From: Hemerocallis citrina
Taxonomy: Eukaryota; Streptophyta; Magnoliopsida; Asparagales; Asphodelaceae
Assembly (NCBI GenBank): GCA_017893485.1
Contig: CM030363.1
Coordinates: forward strand, 172,138,686 to 172,202,685
Reading direction: 5' to 3'
Length of the DNA: 64,000 nucleotides
How positions within the stretch are numbered: position 1 is the stretch's first letter; every line of letters begins with the position of its first letter. A program made the translations under genes and the position numbers. The notes beneath the pieces are model-generated. The model worked only from the letters and a program-made list of their open reading frames with translations, was not told the DNA's origin and searched no databases. Below, one piece after another: positions 20,502 through 33,400 of this stretch.

Positions 20502-22768
20502 ATGGAGTTTGAAAATGAAGAGATCCTAAGCGAAGATGTACATAACGGGTGGTGAGACGTTGATCATGATTCTAAACCAATTGTTGGTTTAGTATTTGCA
20601 ACTTTAGACGAAGAATTTCAATTTTATAAAAAATATGCAAAGTTAGCTGGTTTTTCTGTTCACAAGTCTGCTACATTGGTCGACGCGTCTACTAAGGAGA
20701 GATATTCACAACAATTTGTATGCTCAAAGCAAGTTAAGCCGATAGATACAGTTGGAGTAAATGTTGCCAATATTGAAGAACCATCTTCTTCAAATTTGAT
20801 CAAGAGAAGGAGAAGGGCTGTGGCTAGAGAAGAGTGTTTGGCTCAAATAAGAATTCAAAAAGATGATGATGGGAGGTTGTCAATTCGAAGGTTTGTTGAA
20901 GAGCACACTCATCCTTGTGTTACACCTAGAAAGCAACAATTCTTAAGAAGTAATAGAACTGTTCTTGAAGCACAAAAAGTTTATTTAGTTCGTTCAAAAG
21001 GCTAACATAAGAACTTCGGAGTTTATGTCCTTCATAGAGATAGAAAATGAGGGTTTCAGTAATATTAGTTATACTGAAAAGGACATTAGAAATTCGTTGC
21101 AAAGAGACAAGGATGGGAGGAGAGCCTATGATGCGGAGCTATTGATGGAGCACTTGCAAGAGGAAAGGAGATGAACTCTTCATTTTGTTTTCATTATAAG
21201 GTGGATGAAGACAACAAATTAACCTATGTGTTTTGGGCTGATGCTCTTGCCAGGAAAGCATATAAGCATTTTGGTGATGTGTTAATTTTTGATACTACAT
21301 ATGATACAAATGAGTACAAATTAGTTTTTGCTCCATTTACTGGAGTTAATCAGCAGGTCAATCTGTAAATTTTGGTGCAACCTTCATAAATAAAGAAATG
21401 ACCGAGTCGTTTCTTTGGTTGTTTGAAAAATGGGGTGAAACAATGTGTGGGCCTCCACCTAAAGTAAATATTATAGATCAAGATCTTGCAATGGAAAATG
21501 CAATCCGAATGTGTTTTCCTGGTTCCAGCCATATGCTATGTATGTGACACATTCTTAAAAAACTTTCCGATAAGCTTGGTGGTCCATGCCTTAAGAGTGA
21601 TTTTAGCATTCCATTCCATAGTTGCATTTGGGATTCAGAGACGCCGGAAGAGTTTGAGATGAGGTAGAATGAAGTTATGAACGCTAATATGCAAATTGCA
21701 GGTAATCCTTGGTTTTATGAATGTTATTGTCGTTTGATTAATTTTATTGTTATTATTATTTTGATTAATATTTAAATAGCAGGTAATCCTTGGCTTTCTG
21801 ATATTTATGAGCTTCGTGAAAGATGGATACCAGCTTATGCAAAGCATATTTTCACTGCTGGAATTCTCACAACTCAAAGATCAGAAAGTATGAATGCTTT
21901 TGTCGATATGTATGTTAATAGTAAAAATTCTTTACATGAATTTATTACGAGATTTGAAAGGGCGATAAGGAAACAAAGACATAATCAGTTAGTAGCAGAC
22001 TATACAACTCTTCATACAAAACCGAAGTTGCAAATAGATTTTGAAGTTGAAACACAAATGTCCGAGGTGTACACAAGGAAGAAATTCTATGTATTTCAAG
22101 ATGAATTAGTTCAAAGCTTGAATTATGCCTCATTAATGAAAGATGATAATGGGACTGTGCGGCACTATATTGTGAGGAGAATGGGAAAGTCACAAAAATC
22201 AGATAAAACAAGGGATGTGTTCTATAAAGGAATGGACGATGTTGGATCGTGCACTTGTAGAAAACTTGAAGTTGATGGAATTCCTTATAGACACATCCTT
22301 GTGGTATTGAGGAACGAGTTTCTCGATATCCTACCTCAATCTTATATTTTAAAGAGATGGACCGCCTTGGTAACTACCGAGATTGTATATGACAGTAATG
22401 GTGAAGAAATTATTGGTAGGTACGGCAATCCACAAGATTTGGATTTGGTAGAGTTATCAAATGAAATGCACAAGTTGATGAGCTTTGCTCGCTCATCCAA
22501 AGAGGCGTGCCACATGGCCAAAACATTAGTAGTTGGTGCTAATGCAAAATTGCAACAAGCTTTCTCCCAAGATTTACAACAAGCAACAAGCACTTCATTA
22601 CCTAAAACAGTAAATATTCATGTACCGAATATTGCAAAGACCAAAGGTAGTGGGAAGAGAATTAAAGGAGGGATGGAGAAAGCCTTGGAGAAAGCCGCAA
22701 AGCCATTAAGTGTCGTTTGTGCAAGAAGTTTGTTAATTATGACAACCGCACTTGCCCTTTGAAGGAAA
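20502..22768 (+). pseudogene. FAR1-like MULE transposase (MULE A), degraded
   Basis: The reading starts at ATG 20502 right after a 3' splice-like site. An N-terminal FAR1 DNA-binding domain is visible (EFQFYKKYAKLAGFSV to EEHTHPC, about 20605-20920). The MULE transposase domain follows, with acidic residues in LIFDTTYD (about 21290), IIDQDLAMENAI (about 21475) and TQRSESMN (about 21875). The SWIM finger reads CTCRKLEVDGIPYRH (about 22250), with Tyr where Cys is expected. A C-terminal knuckle-like C-R-L-C-K-K-F...N-R-T-C sits at about 22703-22750 in a shifted frame. Lesions: TGA at codon 18, shifts near 21002, 21172 and 21357, TGA in the L-C-x-H motif at 21547, TAG near 21665. The last 290-codon block (21890-22762) is open. 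It would have cut and pasted the element in the nucleus; this copy cannot. Confidence 0.9.
21702..21782 (+). other. Possible 81-bp intron with duplicated splice junction sequence
   Basis: GCAGGTAATCCTTGG occurs at 21698 and again at 21779. Removing GTAATCC...AATAGCAG (21702-21782) leaves one copy and restores a continuous reading into NPWLSDIYELRERW. The segment is AT-rich with a TAA in frame, as expected for a short plant intron. Confidence 0.5.
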
Positions 22769-22984
22769 GGTTGGTATTTTCTCACATATTTTATATCAAT
22801 TTTTATTATATATAATATAATCTTACCTTTAATTTGTGCACTTTATTCATGTAGTGCTAATTTGAATGTGTCACAAGCTTCTACCACTTTTTCAAGAATG
22901 GAAGCCATAATAGAAGAGGCTCAAAATATTGCATGATCTTTCTTATTTTAGTTGAGTGGATTTTGTAGGTATGTGTTTTACATG

Positions 22985-23225
22985 ATTTCTTTTCCCCCCA
23001 TATTTTTAATTATTGTTCTATAATTCCGAATAAAACATTTGCTTAATAATCGTTATATATTGTTGTTTGCAGGCAAACTTATGATGGATACAAAAGAGAG
23101 GCATGATTCTGCAATACAGGAAGTGTTTCATTATTAGTATAAATGCTTTTAAATTTCTAGATCCTGCCTTTTGTTGTGTGTTGATGTAGACAATGATGAC
23201 AAGCACTATTTTACAAGAACTACTT
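22985..23225 (+). repeat. 3' block of MULE A repeated in the right arm
   Basis: This block pairs in inverted orientation with 39003-39110 and 34376-34587, for example TTGCAGGCAAACTTATGATGG, ACAGGAAGTGTTYGATT, AATGCTTTTAAATTT and ATGATGACAAGCACT. The right-arm copy is split by solo LTR 2 at TTTGC/CTTGC. Confidence 0.75.
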
Positions 23226-23299
23226 CCAATTTGTTTCAATCCCCCACTCCCCTCTTTAATTTTACTAGCACTATTGATCTTTTTCATTTTCACCTCAAA

Positions 23300-26200
23300 T
23301 ATACAACATACAACAGAGCAGCACTAGCAGCTCATAAACAACATAAAAAGAGCAGAAGCTCAATCAGCCATGATACAACATAAACATCTCTCATCAGCTC
23401 ATAAACAACATTTAATAGAGCTCAATTAGCCAGGATACAACATATGCACAGTTCAGTCAGCTATTTTACAAGCACTACTTGCATTACGATGACAAGAGAT
23501 ATGTTTATGTTCTTTATGAGAATTTTGTGCTCAGTTTTTGTTGATTCAAGGCTGATTGAGCTCTGTATAATTTGGTGTATGAGCATTCTAAGTTGGCATT
23601 GGGGGGGGGGGGGGGCACGGTTGAAACTAGTTGGCATGGCATAATAATGCAGCCCTAGGGATATAAGTCCGCTTGATTTACAACACACTGAAATATAAGT
23701 GTGTTTTGACCCTACAACTAAAGATAATGTTTTTGTTGATTATGTCTACTTGGCAGTTTGTAGTAGTATTTTAGTTCATGAATATATATTTAACATTTTG
23801 CTTTTAATTTTCATCAGGAGCTGCAGTAGCTGACTTGCGCACCTCAAGAAGGCAGCAACAGTGCTGCCTTTATGTTGCATTAACATTTTGCATTTTATTT
23901 GCTTTTAATTTTTCATTGAGAGATGTTTATATTGTATATTGGCTGATTGAAGGATGTTTATGTTTATGTTGATTGAAGGAAGTTTATATTGTACATTGGC
24001 TGATTGAAAAGATGTTTAAGTTGATTGAAGGATGTTTATGTTGTATATTGGCTGATTCAGCTCTTTTTTATATTGTGTATGAGCTGATTGACAGAGGTTT
24101 ATGTTGTATACTACAATGGCTTTAATAAAATAGCATGCATGAGTATTCTTCAATCTGTGACAGAGTCTGATGCTAGAAACAAAGCACCTGATTGTTAAAA
24201 AGTCATGCATGGCTCTCCCAAGTTCAAACTGTATAGTTATCTTGCAGAATCCAATCGATGTACTTTTTCTTTTTGTGCCTCATCAGAAGTGGTTGTTAGA
24301 GCTGCATGTGAAGAGTTTCGAACTAAATAATCATTGAGACAAGAAAGAGAGAGTATGTAGTGCATGAGTTAAGTTCAGTTGAACAAGCTTGAATTGTTAG
24401 TTATTGAACTCTGCAGCCATATCTTGATTGAGTGCTTGTACATATAATCAAATTTGGGTCCTCTGAGTTGTGGGTTGGGTGCGTGTTTATGCAGGTATGG
24501 TCACAATAAATCAGTCCTCTTTGGACCGACATGCTTAAGTTTCATACTGGATACTTTGATGCTCAGTAATTGTATGTTCTTCTCCTTTGCTTTTTTAACA
24601 TGTCCATTATTGGTAATAAGTTGGTTCATTTGAATGTATGATGATAATTTTCAGGGAATGTGCTGAGATTCTGGTGAAGTGTCATGAAGGTGCACCTCAG
24701 GCTAAGCAGAAATTTGTTTACAAGAAGTATTCCAATGAACAATTTGGAGCTGTGTAAATTTGTGGAAGCAACAAAACAACGGAATATGCCAAGTTAAAAA
24801 GATAAACTCTCGTGCATATTGCTTTGTATCAAGATAGCAAATTTATTCTGAAAATTGCTCTGAAATGCAGTACTTTATTTGTATCAACAAATGTACACTG
24901 ACTGAAATGCAGTACTTAACAGATTAGATTGAATAAAACATTGTATAAAAGCTAAACAAAATATGGTTACAAAGCTAAACAAAATATGGTTACAATTACA
25001 GAACTATGTAGGCAAACAAAAGGATGCCCTGGTAATTAATACATGAAACCAGAGAGGGGAAATGAAAAGGAAAATGAAGCATATTGCAGCATTCCTTTCT
25101 CGGAGAGACACGAAAGCAAGCGTGAAGGAGAGTCCTCTCCTAGCTTGCCTGAAGAGTGACTGCGCTGCAGCAATACCACCACCTCTCACTCCACACATCT
25201 AGAGAGTGATAAAAGTAATAAACGTGAGAAAATCGTACGTATTATGCTAATTAAAATGAAAAGTTAAAATGTTTATATGAGCCAAATTTTGAGCATCAAA
25301 ATAAAACCATGAGTGTAGTTTTAATAGTTTATGTTGAATAGCTTAACAATCTGGAATCATGGTATCCTGGTCTAATATCCCATGGAGCATAATTTACTTC
25401 TGAGAGTGTAAACTTTTGAAGTTCTTAGATGAAATATTTACTTTACCTGCATTGATGTAGAATATGATTCCTTAGCTTTTGTAGTTCTACCTTTGCTAAG
25501 CTTTATTCTCAGCTTCCCCACATGGAATACATGAATCGACACTGACGGATGATTATGTTCATTCATTTGCACAACTACCACCTGATTAATACCAAATAAA
25601 GAGGTTCAAATGCAAGAATCCCCCAAAGAACTGTTAAGGCCAAAGAATTGTTGAGGCTAGGTTATTTAATTTTTAAAAATGGTAGAAATAAGCCTATGAA
25701 ATATCAAATAGCTTCAAACAGATATGTCCTTCCTAAGTCCTATCTGAAGATTAGAAAAATTGAGAAGAAATAAGTATACGAAATATTACACCTCAATTTC
25801 AAACAGATATATGCCATAGTTTACTGAAGTAAAATAGATATAAGATAATTAGAAGTGCTGAAGGATAAGTCAAAGCCTTACATTAAATTCATGAAAAGTT
25901 TAATCAATCAGCTAAAAATTACACTCTTGGCCTGAGCTGCTGCGACTGCCTGCTTGAGCTGCTAATGAAAAAAATTAAAACAACAATCGTAAACATGTAT
26001 TCATGAACTAAAATAGTTCTACAAACTGCCAAGTACTACTACTCAACAAATACATGTCTTTGAAGTAGTTGTAGGCTCAGAACACACTTATATTTCACTG
26101 TTTGTTCAAGCGAAGCATACTTATTTCCCTAGGGCTGCATTATTATGCCATGCCAACTTGTTTCGACTGTGCCCCCCCCCCCCCCCCCCCCCAAAAAAAT

Positions 26201-26500
26201 GCCAAATTAGAATGCTCAGAAACAAAATTATACATAGCTCAATCAAGCTTTAAACAACATAAACATCTCTCAATCAGGTCATAAACAACATTAAAAAGAG
26301 CTCAATTAGCCTGGGAGCAACAAAAACATCTCTCAATCAGGTCATAAACAACATTAAAAAGAGCTCAATTAGCCTGGGAGCAACAAAAACATCTCTCAAT
26401 CAGGTGATATACAACATAAAAAGGAGCTGAATTAGCCAAGATACAACATAAACATCTATCAATTTTGGTTTCATTATTATGCCATTCCTAGTATGAAATG
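23300..26500. repeat. Internal palindromic region of MULE A with poly-G and poly-C tracts
   Basis: The sequences at about 23540-23860 and 25930-26290 are inverted copies of each other. A run of about 17 G at 23599 on one side mirrors a run of about 20 C at 26171 on the other, each next to the GGCATGGCATAATAATGCAGCCC sequence split over the two arms. Short motifs of the type GATGTTTATGTTGTAT...GGCTGATTGA recur at 23910-24110, and in inverted form at 23330-23450 and 26230-26470. No transposase domain is present. The centre (24250-25900) is AT-rich with no clear gene apart from the possible exon at 24655. Confidence 0.65.
24655..24757 (+). other. Possible captured terminal exon
   Basis: After a TTTTCAG splice-like site an open stretch of about 34 codons (CAEILVKCHEGAPQAKQKF and so on) ends at TAA 24757. 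Its composition is more protein-like than the surroundings. I do not recognise the family. It may be a host gene fragment captured by the MULE (Pack-MULE style) or chance. Confidence 0.25.
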
Positions 26501-26639
26501 CAACCTAATTTCCTGAATTTGCTATAAAAAGAAAATGGACATGATGCTTCTTCACAAACTTATGCAATTCAACCATGAGAACCAAAACTGCAATTGTTAT
26601 AGGCTCAAAAATGCAATTGTTATAGGCTCAGAAAAGCTG

Positions 26640-26779
26640 AGAAATTATGATTTTGTCCCTCAACATATCTCATCTCACTCAGTCAATGGGCAGATCAGAT
26701 CTAAGCCATCAGATCGCGATCCAACGACTGAGATCTTTTGCTCACGAAAAGGATCTCTTCTCACCATCTCATAATAGAC
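26640..26779 (-). repeat. MULE terminus-like block inside MULE A
   Basis: Inverted relative of the 3492 terminus (CTCACCATCTCATAATAGAC at the outer edge), clearly more diverged than the 39903 copy. It may be the true right end of one MULE, with the segment to 39903 belonging to a second, or a nested short MULE derivative. Confidence 0.65.
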
Positions 26780-27016
26780 AAACTCATATCGTTCTGAATC
26801 AAATGCTTCCTGCAATTGCTATAAACCCCAAAATTACGAATGCCCTCAAGCAAGGCTAGCAATCTGCAATTGCAATTGCTATAAACCCAAAAATTAACCA
26901 AGTGGGTCTTCATTGCATAGATCAAGACCAATAACATAACCAAGACTCATTTGCAAGCAAGCTTACTGAGTCACAAACCCCCCTCTCCCCCACCCTACAA
27001 CTAATACTCCTTCCCC

Positions 27017-30000
27017 ATGCTATCGGAGATAGAACTCAGTGGGTGTGGGCCCAATGAGAGGGTCCGCCACCCACGTGCACCATCACCACCTGATACAACA
27101 ACTCCACCGCCACCGCATCAATCCCCACCACCACCTTTGTTAGTCAGCACAATGCTCAACCAGTCATCTCTACCTACTGCAGTAGCTCCCCCCACAGCAA
27201 CTCCGTCACCTTCTCTACACCTGACCAACTCCCCCGACAAGAGACTAGCTCAGGGGCTCAGACGAATTCTCTCTCCGATGCTTGCACACCAAAGTGCACA
27301 TCAGCGTCATGAGGACAGGAGCTTGAGTCATCATCGCCATGGAGAAGAGGAGCACAGGAGCTATAGGCATCATCGCCGAGAAGAGGAGTCCCACGGGGGA
27401 TGGGCCCAAAGAGGGGGTCCTCCTACCGGCCACTATGGGCGTAAGAAGACTCCCCCTTCAGGCCAGCATCACCACAGGGGTTACAGCCATGAACTTCGCC
27501 GCCATTATCATCCACCATCCCAGTACAAACCCCACTACCAACACAAATTTTCAGAGTAACACCCCAAGAGGGCAGACTCCTCCTACCATCACAACAACCA
27601 CAGAACATACCAAGAGCCTCCTCATATCTCTCCGTTCAAGGCCCCCCAACCCAGTACACACCACTACCCCAGTCCACCACCCCAGGAGAACTCCAGGCTT
27701 AAATCCTGCATCGAGCGAGCCCATGAGGGGGTTCTGCAAGACGGGATTACGGCGGTGGAGGACTCGGGAGGTGGGGAACAGGGGGAACAATGGGTACCAA
27801 TACTTGGAAAAAGAAGCAAGTGACAGAGCACTTCACCCAACCCACAAATCGAACAACACCAACACAAAAAGAAGCAAAGGAAAGGAAAATGTAAGCCTGT
27901 ACTGTGCTTCAACTGTGGCGACTTGGGCCATTACAGGAGCGAATGCACAAAAGAGGTCCGCTGTCCAAAGTGTATGAAGTGTGGGGCACCTTTCTTACAT
28001 TTGTACCAACGTGGTTGAGACCCACAACGACGAAGAAAGGCCGGTTAGCCGAGGCAAGTCTCCGGATAACCCCACCTTCATTCGACTTGCACAGAGTTTA
28101 GATACGATCAAGAACGAGGAGAGATGGCTTAGCCAATGGTGTGCAACCGCCAGAGTTAGAGCAGGGAGCCCCTCGGAGGTGCATCTCCTTCAAGCCCTCA
28201 ACGAAAAATGGCCTATGAAAGCCCATAAAGACTGGGTCGTTAAGAAAATGTGCCACTTACAGTTCTTGGTATCATTCCCATCGCCGGCGAAGGTTACCGA
28301 AGTGATTGGTATGGGGAATGTTGACTTCGGCCACTTTAGAGCGGAATTCTCCGCATGGACGCCCAGTTTTGGAGCGGAGCTCCCTCAAGGAGACAAGTAC
28401 TGGATTTGGATCCACAACGTTCCGCTTCACTTTTGGAAGAGGGAAGCTCTCCAAGAGATTGTCGCTGAATTTGGGTCTATTGTAGAGATTGACGAGAAGA
28501 CGGTGCGAAGATCACAGATCGTCTCGGCCAGAATTCTCATAAGGAGTTCCGACATATCACTGATGCCCCGGTTCGCCAAAATCTTCTCTTTTGAAGATGC
28601 ATACCTCGTCCGGTTTGTGCTAGACAAGCGAGTGGAACCAGAGTCAGAGCAGGCGGCCATCATTTCCCCTACTCCTGCATCGTCGCTCAGAGATAACAGA
28701 TCGTACAAGCAAGTGGTGTCGCCACAGTGGGATCTCACCATTGATGGAACACACGAAGTGGAAAGGGCTCACCGAGAGCTCATCAAGGCGGCAAAAGTGC
28801 AGGAGCAAAGCCAAGGACGCAAGGCGGAGGGATCAGAAACGGGGAGCGGCACTAATCTCAAAGAGGGTCGAGGAAGAACCTTGACCATCAGATCCAATGA
28901 CCCAAAAATTCTAGGGACAACTACCTCAACAGATCCAACGGTGGATCAGAGCAAGAGACCTGATTTGGAAGGTCTTGCGGTGCAGAAAAGTAATCTGCGA
29001 AAGGAGGACCGAAGCAAAGCTTAAAATGGCAGTCTACACATGGGAGCTGGTGAGGGAGAGGCCAGGGAGGAAAAGGGAGTGGGGCAGGTCGTGCTAAAGG
29101 GGAAAAGGGCAAAAGCGACCTCCAAAATGACATGCAAGACTGGCAGTGTCGTTTCCAAAAGCGGCGAGAGTGGGTAGCTGTGGATAGAGAGTCGACAGGG
29201 AAGACTCCCATTTTGGGGAAGAAGACGAAGGTCGACAGACTCTATAACAGAGTTCCCACCCAAAAGGAGAGAGACTCTAGAGGTGAGGCTTCAGATATGG
29301 GAAAAGAGAAAGCTCAGAGCAGTAAGGGAGTTGGTAATGACAACAAAGTAGCAGAAAGCTCAGAGAGGAAGAAAACGAAAGAGAAAGGACTAAGTGAAGA
29401 ATGTAGCAAGAGGAGGGGTTTACACCCCTTGATATTACCATCCTCGAAAACCAAGCTCTCAAACCAGAGTGAGCCACGTGGAGGGGGCGATAGAAACAAG
29501 GTGCCCTTGATTACGAAGCCCCCAAGTCAGAGTGAGCCACGTGGAGGTGGCGATAGAAACGAGGCGTCACACAGTGCACGCGTACTAACGAAGACAGTAG
29601 GAGCGGTAGATTAAGGGAAAGATGGTCTGCTCCTTCGTGAAGGAGCAGAAGACTTAAACGCTTCTGGCAAAAAGGGGGAAACAGTTAGGGGGGGTATTTA
29701 TAAGAGTGTTAGTGGGCCCAAAGAGGGGCCCAAACATAATCAAGTACAACTATCGACGAGTAGTAGGCCCATTGAGGGGTCCACGACAGGAAGCACCACT
29801 ATTCTGGTAGAGTCATCATCAATTAGCGGGCTTAATGAGGAGTCCGTGACGAGAGATACTACTCTACAACTGGAAATTCAAAAGGCAGATAGTAATGAGG
29901 ACTTTGAAGCGTGCTTAAACTTAGATGAAGAATTCTCATTTACGGATGAGGAGTCAGAGGATCTTGAGTTTGTGGTTGATACACAGAGTGAGATTTCAGC

Positions 30001-30307
30001 AGAGATGGTCTTATCCACCCTCCCAGAATCAGCACCTGACTTGGGTAAAAGAGCGCCTAGCAGAATAGTTGGGTTCAGAGTACAGCGGTCGCCTAAGAGG
30101 GCTCATGCAGAGTCCCTGGATAACTACCTGGAGGTTGCCGCGGCAGCCAAAGCTGCAAAATTCGATGATGGAGGTACGAGAAGTTTTTTAGCTTCTGTTT
30201 TAAATTTCATGTTAGATTCAGATATTTTTTTCCTAGCTCAAACATGTGGTTTAGAAGTTTGTGACAGAGAGTGTAATGCTTTTCTGCTCAACAAAATTAG
30301 GGGGTAG
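27017..30307 (+). pseudogene. LINE A ORF1 (zinc-knuckle RNA-binding protein), frameshifted
   Basis: A Pro/Ser/His-rich N terminus opens at ATG 27017. A shift near 27550 leads to the zinc region: C-F-N-C-G-D-L-G-H-Y-R-S-E-C at about 27903-27944, followed by C-P-K-C and a second knuckle-like C-G-H-L-S-Y-I-C. The longest open block (27981-29024) holds a DUF4283/RRM-like domain: YWIWIHNVPLHFWKREAL near residue 138 and a basic C-terminal part. Low-complexity charged tails follow at 29132-29614 and 29846-30307. They contain a direct 12-residue duplication (QSEPRGGGDRNK/E, at about 29467 and 29527). The intact protein would coat LINE RNA. At least three frame changes are present, and the exact original stop is unclear. 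Confidence 0.8.
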
Positions 30308-30426
30308 GAAACTGACCGGGTTAAGACGAACTTTCAGATAGACATACGGTCTGACTCTGAGTCGACGATGGTCGGGGAGGAAGACACCCGGCCCACACCC
30401 ATGATCAACCTAAACACAATCTTCCA

Positions 30427-33400
30427 ATGAATACACTATTCTGGAATGTTAGGGGGCTAGGGGGATAGGGGGAAGAGAGATATGGTTAGGGACGTTATTA
30501 AGAGCTCCAAGGCGGATGTGGTAGGGTTACAGGAGACCAAACTCACGAACGGGTTTAAACTCAAAAGAGTAGGGGGCAACAGGATCAAGGAATGGGTGCT
30601 ACGCCCGTCCGCAGGAGCATCGGGGGGGATTGCTATTGGGTTCAACTCGGATATCTTCACCTGCTTTGAGGAGTACTGCGGAACGTTTTCCCTGACTATC
30701 CGGTTAAAGCGACAATCTGATAATTGGGTGCAGATGATCACTGTCGTCTATGGGCTGAACGTGGCTACAGATCGAGAAGCCTTTTGGCAAGAGCTTATTG
30801 GTATTCGACAACGATGGTCGGGAGCTTGGATTGTCGGGGGGGGGGGACTTCAATATCACCAGATTTGCTTTTGAGCACAAGGGAAGAGGCTCAGCGACAG
30901 ACACAGAGAAGAGTTCAATAGGGTGATCACGGAACTAGAACTAATCGATATCCCAATCAATGACAGACTATTTACATGGTCAAACATGCAAGCTACCCCG
31001 ATTATGGCCAAATTGGACAGGATTCTAGTATCGATGGATTGGGAGGCTAAATTCCCGTTAGCAAGCGCTAAATCTATCCCTAGACCTACGTCAGATCACA
31101 CCCCGGTCCTACTTGATGCCGGGGTACAGGGACCTCAAAGACCAAGGAGGTTCAGATTTGAGAAGGCCTAGCTGGAAATCCAAGGATTTCACCACATGGT
31201 GATGGAAAACTGGGCGCTCCTAACCACTGGTATGGATGCAGCATCCCGATGGTGTGAAAAAGTCCGCAGATTGAGAAAGTGGCTGCGTATATGGAACCGG
31301 TCTAGATTTTCGATCATCTGGCGTGCTAAAGACTCCTTTTTGGAAGGCATTGATGAGCTAGAGACACTGGAAGAAACGAGAGTCCTGTCACAAGATGAAA
31401 GAAACAGGCTGCTAGACCTCCGAGTAAATATTGCCAACCTTTATAAGCTGGAGGAAATCAAATGGCAGCAAAGGTCGAGGATTTTGTGGCTCAAAGAGGG
31501 AGACGCGAACACGGTCTATTTCCACCGAGTGGCAAGCACAAGACGTAGGTCCAACCTAATCTTTTCACTACAAACGGATACGGGAACCTCGCAAGATGAA
31601 AGTGTGATTTCCAAAACCTTTCAAGATTACTACAAGGGCCTCTTTGGGAAGAAGAATGATTTCAGGGTCCCGCTCAGGGAAGACTTCGGGCAGGACTTTC
31701 AGAACGAGTCAGCGCAATCGCTTTCTAACTTGGAAGCACCTTTCTCGGAAACGGAAGTGGAAAAGGCCATCAATCAAATGGGAGCAGACAAGTCGCCTGG
31801 GCCAGACGGATTCCCAATGCTGTTCTTCAAGGTGTTCTGGGAAGAAATAAAAGGGGACATTATGGCGTTGATGGATGAATTCTTCCACAACAATCTCAGA
31901 TTGGGCATGTTCAACTTTGCGGAAGTAGTTCTGATACCTAAGAGGGCAGAGTCTTCGAGGGTGGGGGATTTTAGACCGATCAGCCTCATAAACTGCTCGG
32001 CTAAGATCATCACCAAGGTCCTAGCCATCCACCTGGGAAGCATAATGGACAGTTTAATTAGCAAAGCACAGACTGGTTTCATCAAGGGCAGATGCATTCT
32101 GGATTGCGTGGCTACTGCAGAACAAGTCATCCACCACTGCCATACGGGCCAGTCTAAGAATTTCCTCCTCAAACTAGACTTTGAGAAAGCATATGACTCC
32201 GTCGACTGGGAGTGTTTGCTGGAAGCTCTCAGAGGGAGAGGCTTCGGGGTTAAATGGATTAGGTGGATCAAACAGTGTTTATACACTAGTAAAACGGCAA
32301 TCTCGGTTAATGGGCGGCCGGGTCCACCGTTTCCTTGCAAAAAGGGGCTACGGCAGGGGGACCCGCTGTCTCCTCTGCTATTCACTATCTGTGTCAGATG
32401 TACTGAGGGGCATGCTAGACAACTGCTGGAGAGAAGGCTGGATAACGCCCGTGGCTAGCAGTCACTCTAACCAAGGGTGCACGATTCTTCAGTATGCGGA
32501 TGACACCCTACTCTTCAGGTAATGGGGAATAGGTCAGAAATAGTCTGCTTTAAAGGGGCCCTCTACTGTTTTGAAGTCTGGTCAGGTCTCAGGATTAATT
32601 TCCACAAGAGTGCTTTGATTCCAATTGCACTTTCCGATGTAGAGGCACAGGACCATACGACCATACTTAACTGTATGACAGATGAGTTCCCAATCAAATA
32701 TTTAGGGCTCCCACTCAAGCCAGGGAAGCTTACTAAGACGGACTGGCTACCTATCATAGACAGGGTGGAGGACAGATTGTCTGGCTGGAAAGGAAAATTG
32801 CTTTCCCTCGGTGGCAGAGTGGTTCTCATCAACTCAGTGTTGTCTAATCTGTCCATTTACTACATGTCGTTTTTTGAGCTTCCTAAATGGGTCATCCAAA
32901 GGATTGACCGAATCCGAAAGAGATTCCTTTGGAAAGGGGCAGACTCGAATAGGGGAGGATACCACTTGATCAAATGGAGTATTGCTTGCATGAAGAAGAA
33001 GCATGGAGGGCTAGGCATCATCGACCTGAGAGACATGAACCTTGTCCCTTTTGGGGAAATGGTGGTGGAAGGTATTTCACCACAGCGGGGAAGGATGGAC
33101 AGGATTTCATTCAACCATACCTTCGGGAAAAGGTACGAGAAGTTTAGGCTTCCGAGTAGGGTCTAGAGTTTCTCGATTCTGGAAGGGAATTACCAAAGCA
33201 AGCGGACCTTTCAACTCAGCAGTTACATCGACTATCGGTAATGGACGGTCCACCAGATTCTGGTGGGACAAATGGTGTGGTGCCCATACCCTTAAGGAAA
33301 CTTTCCCAGAGCTGAATGAGAAAATGACTCGACCGAATATATCTGTGGCCGAGACTTGGAAGAGGGGCAATTGGAGACCGTCATTCCGAGGAACTCTTAC

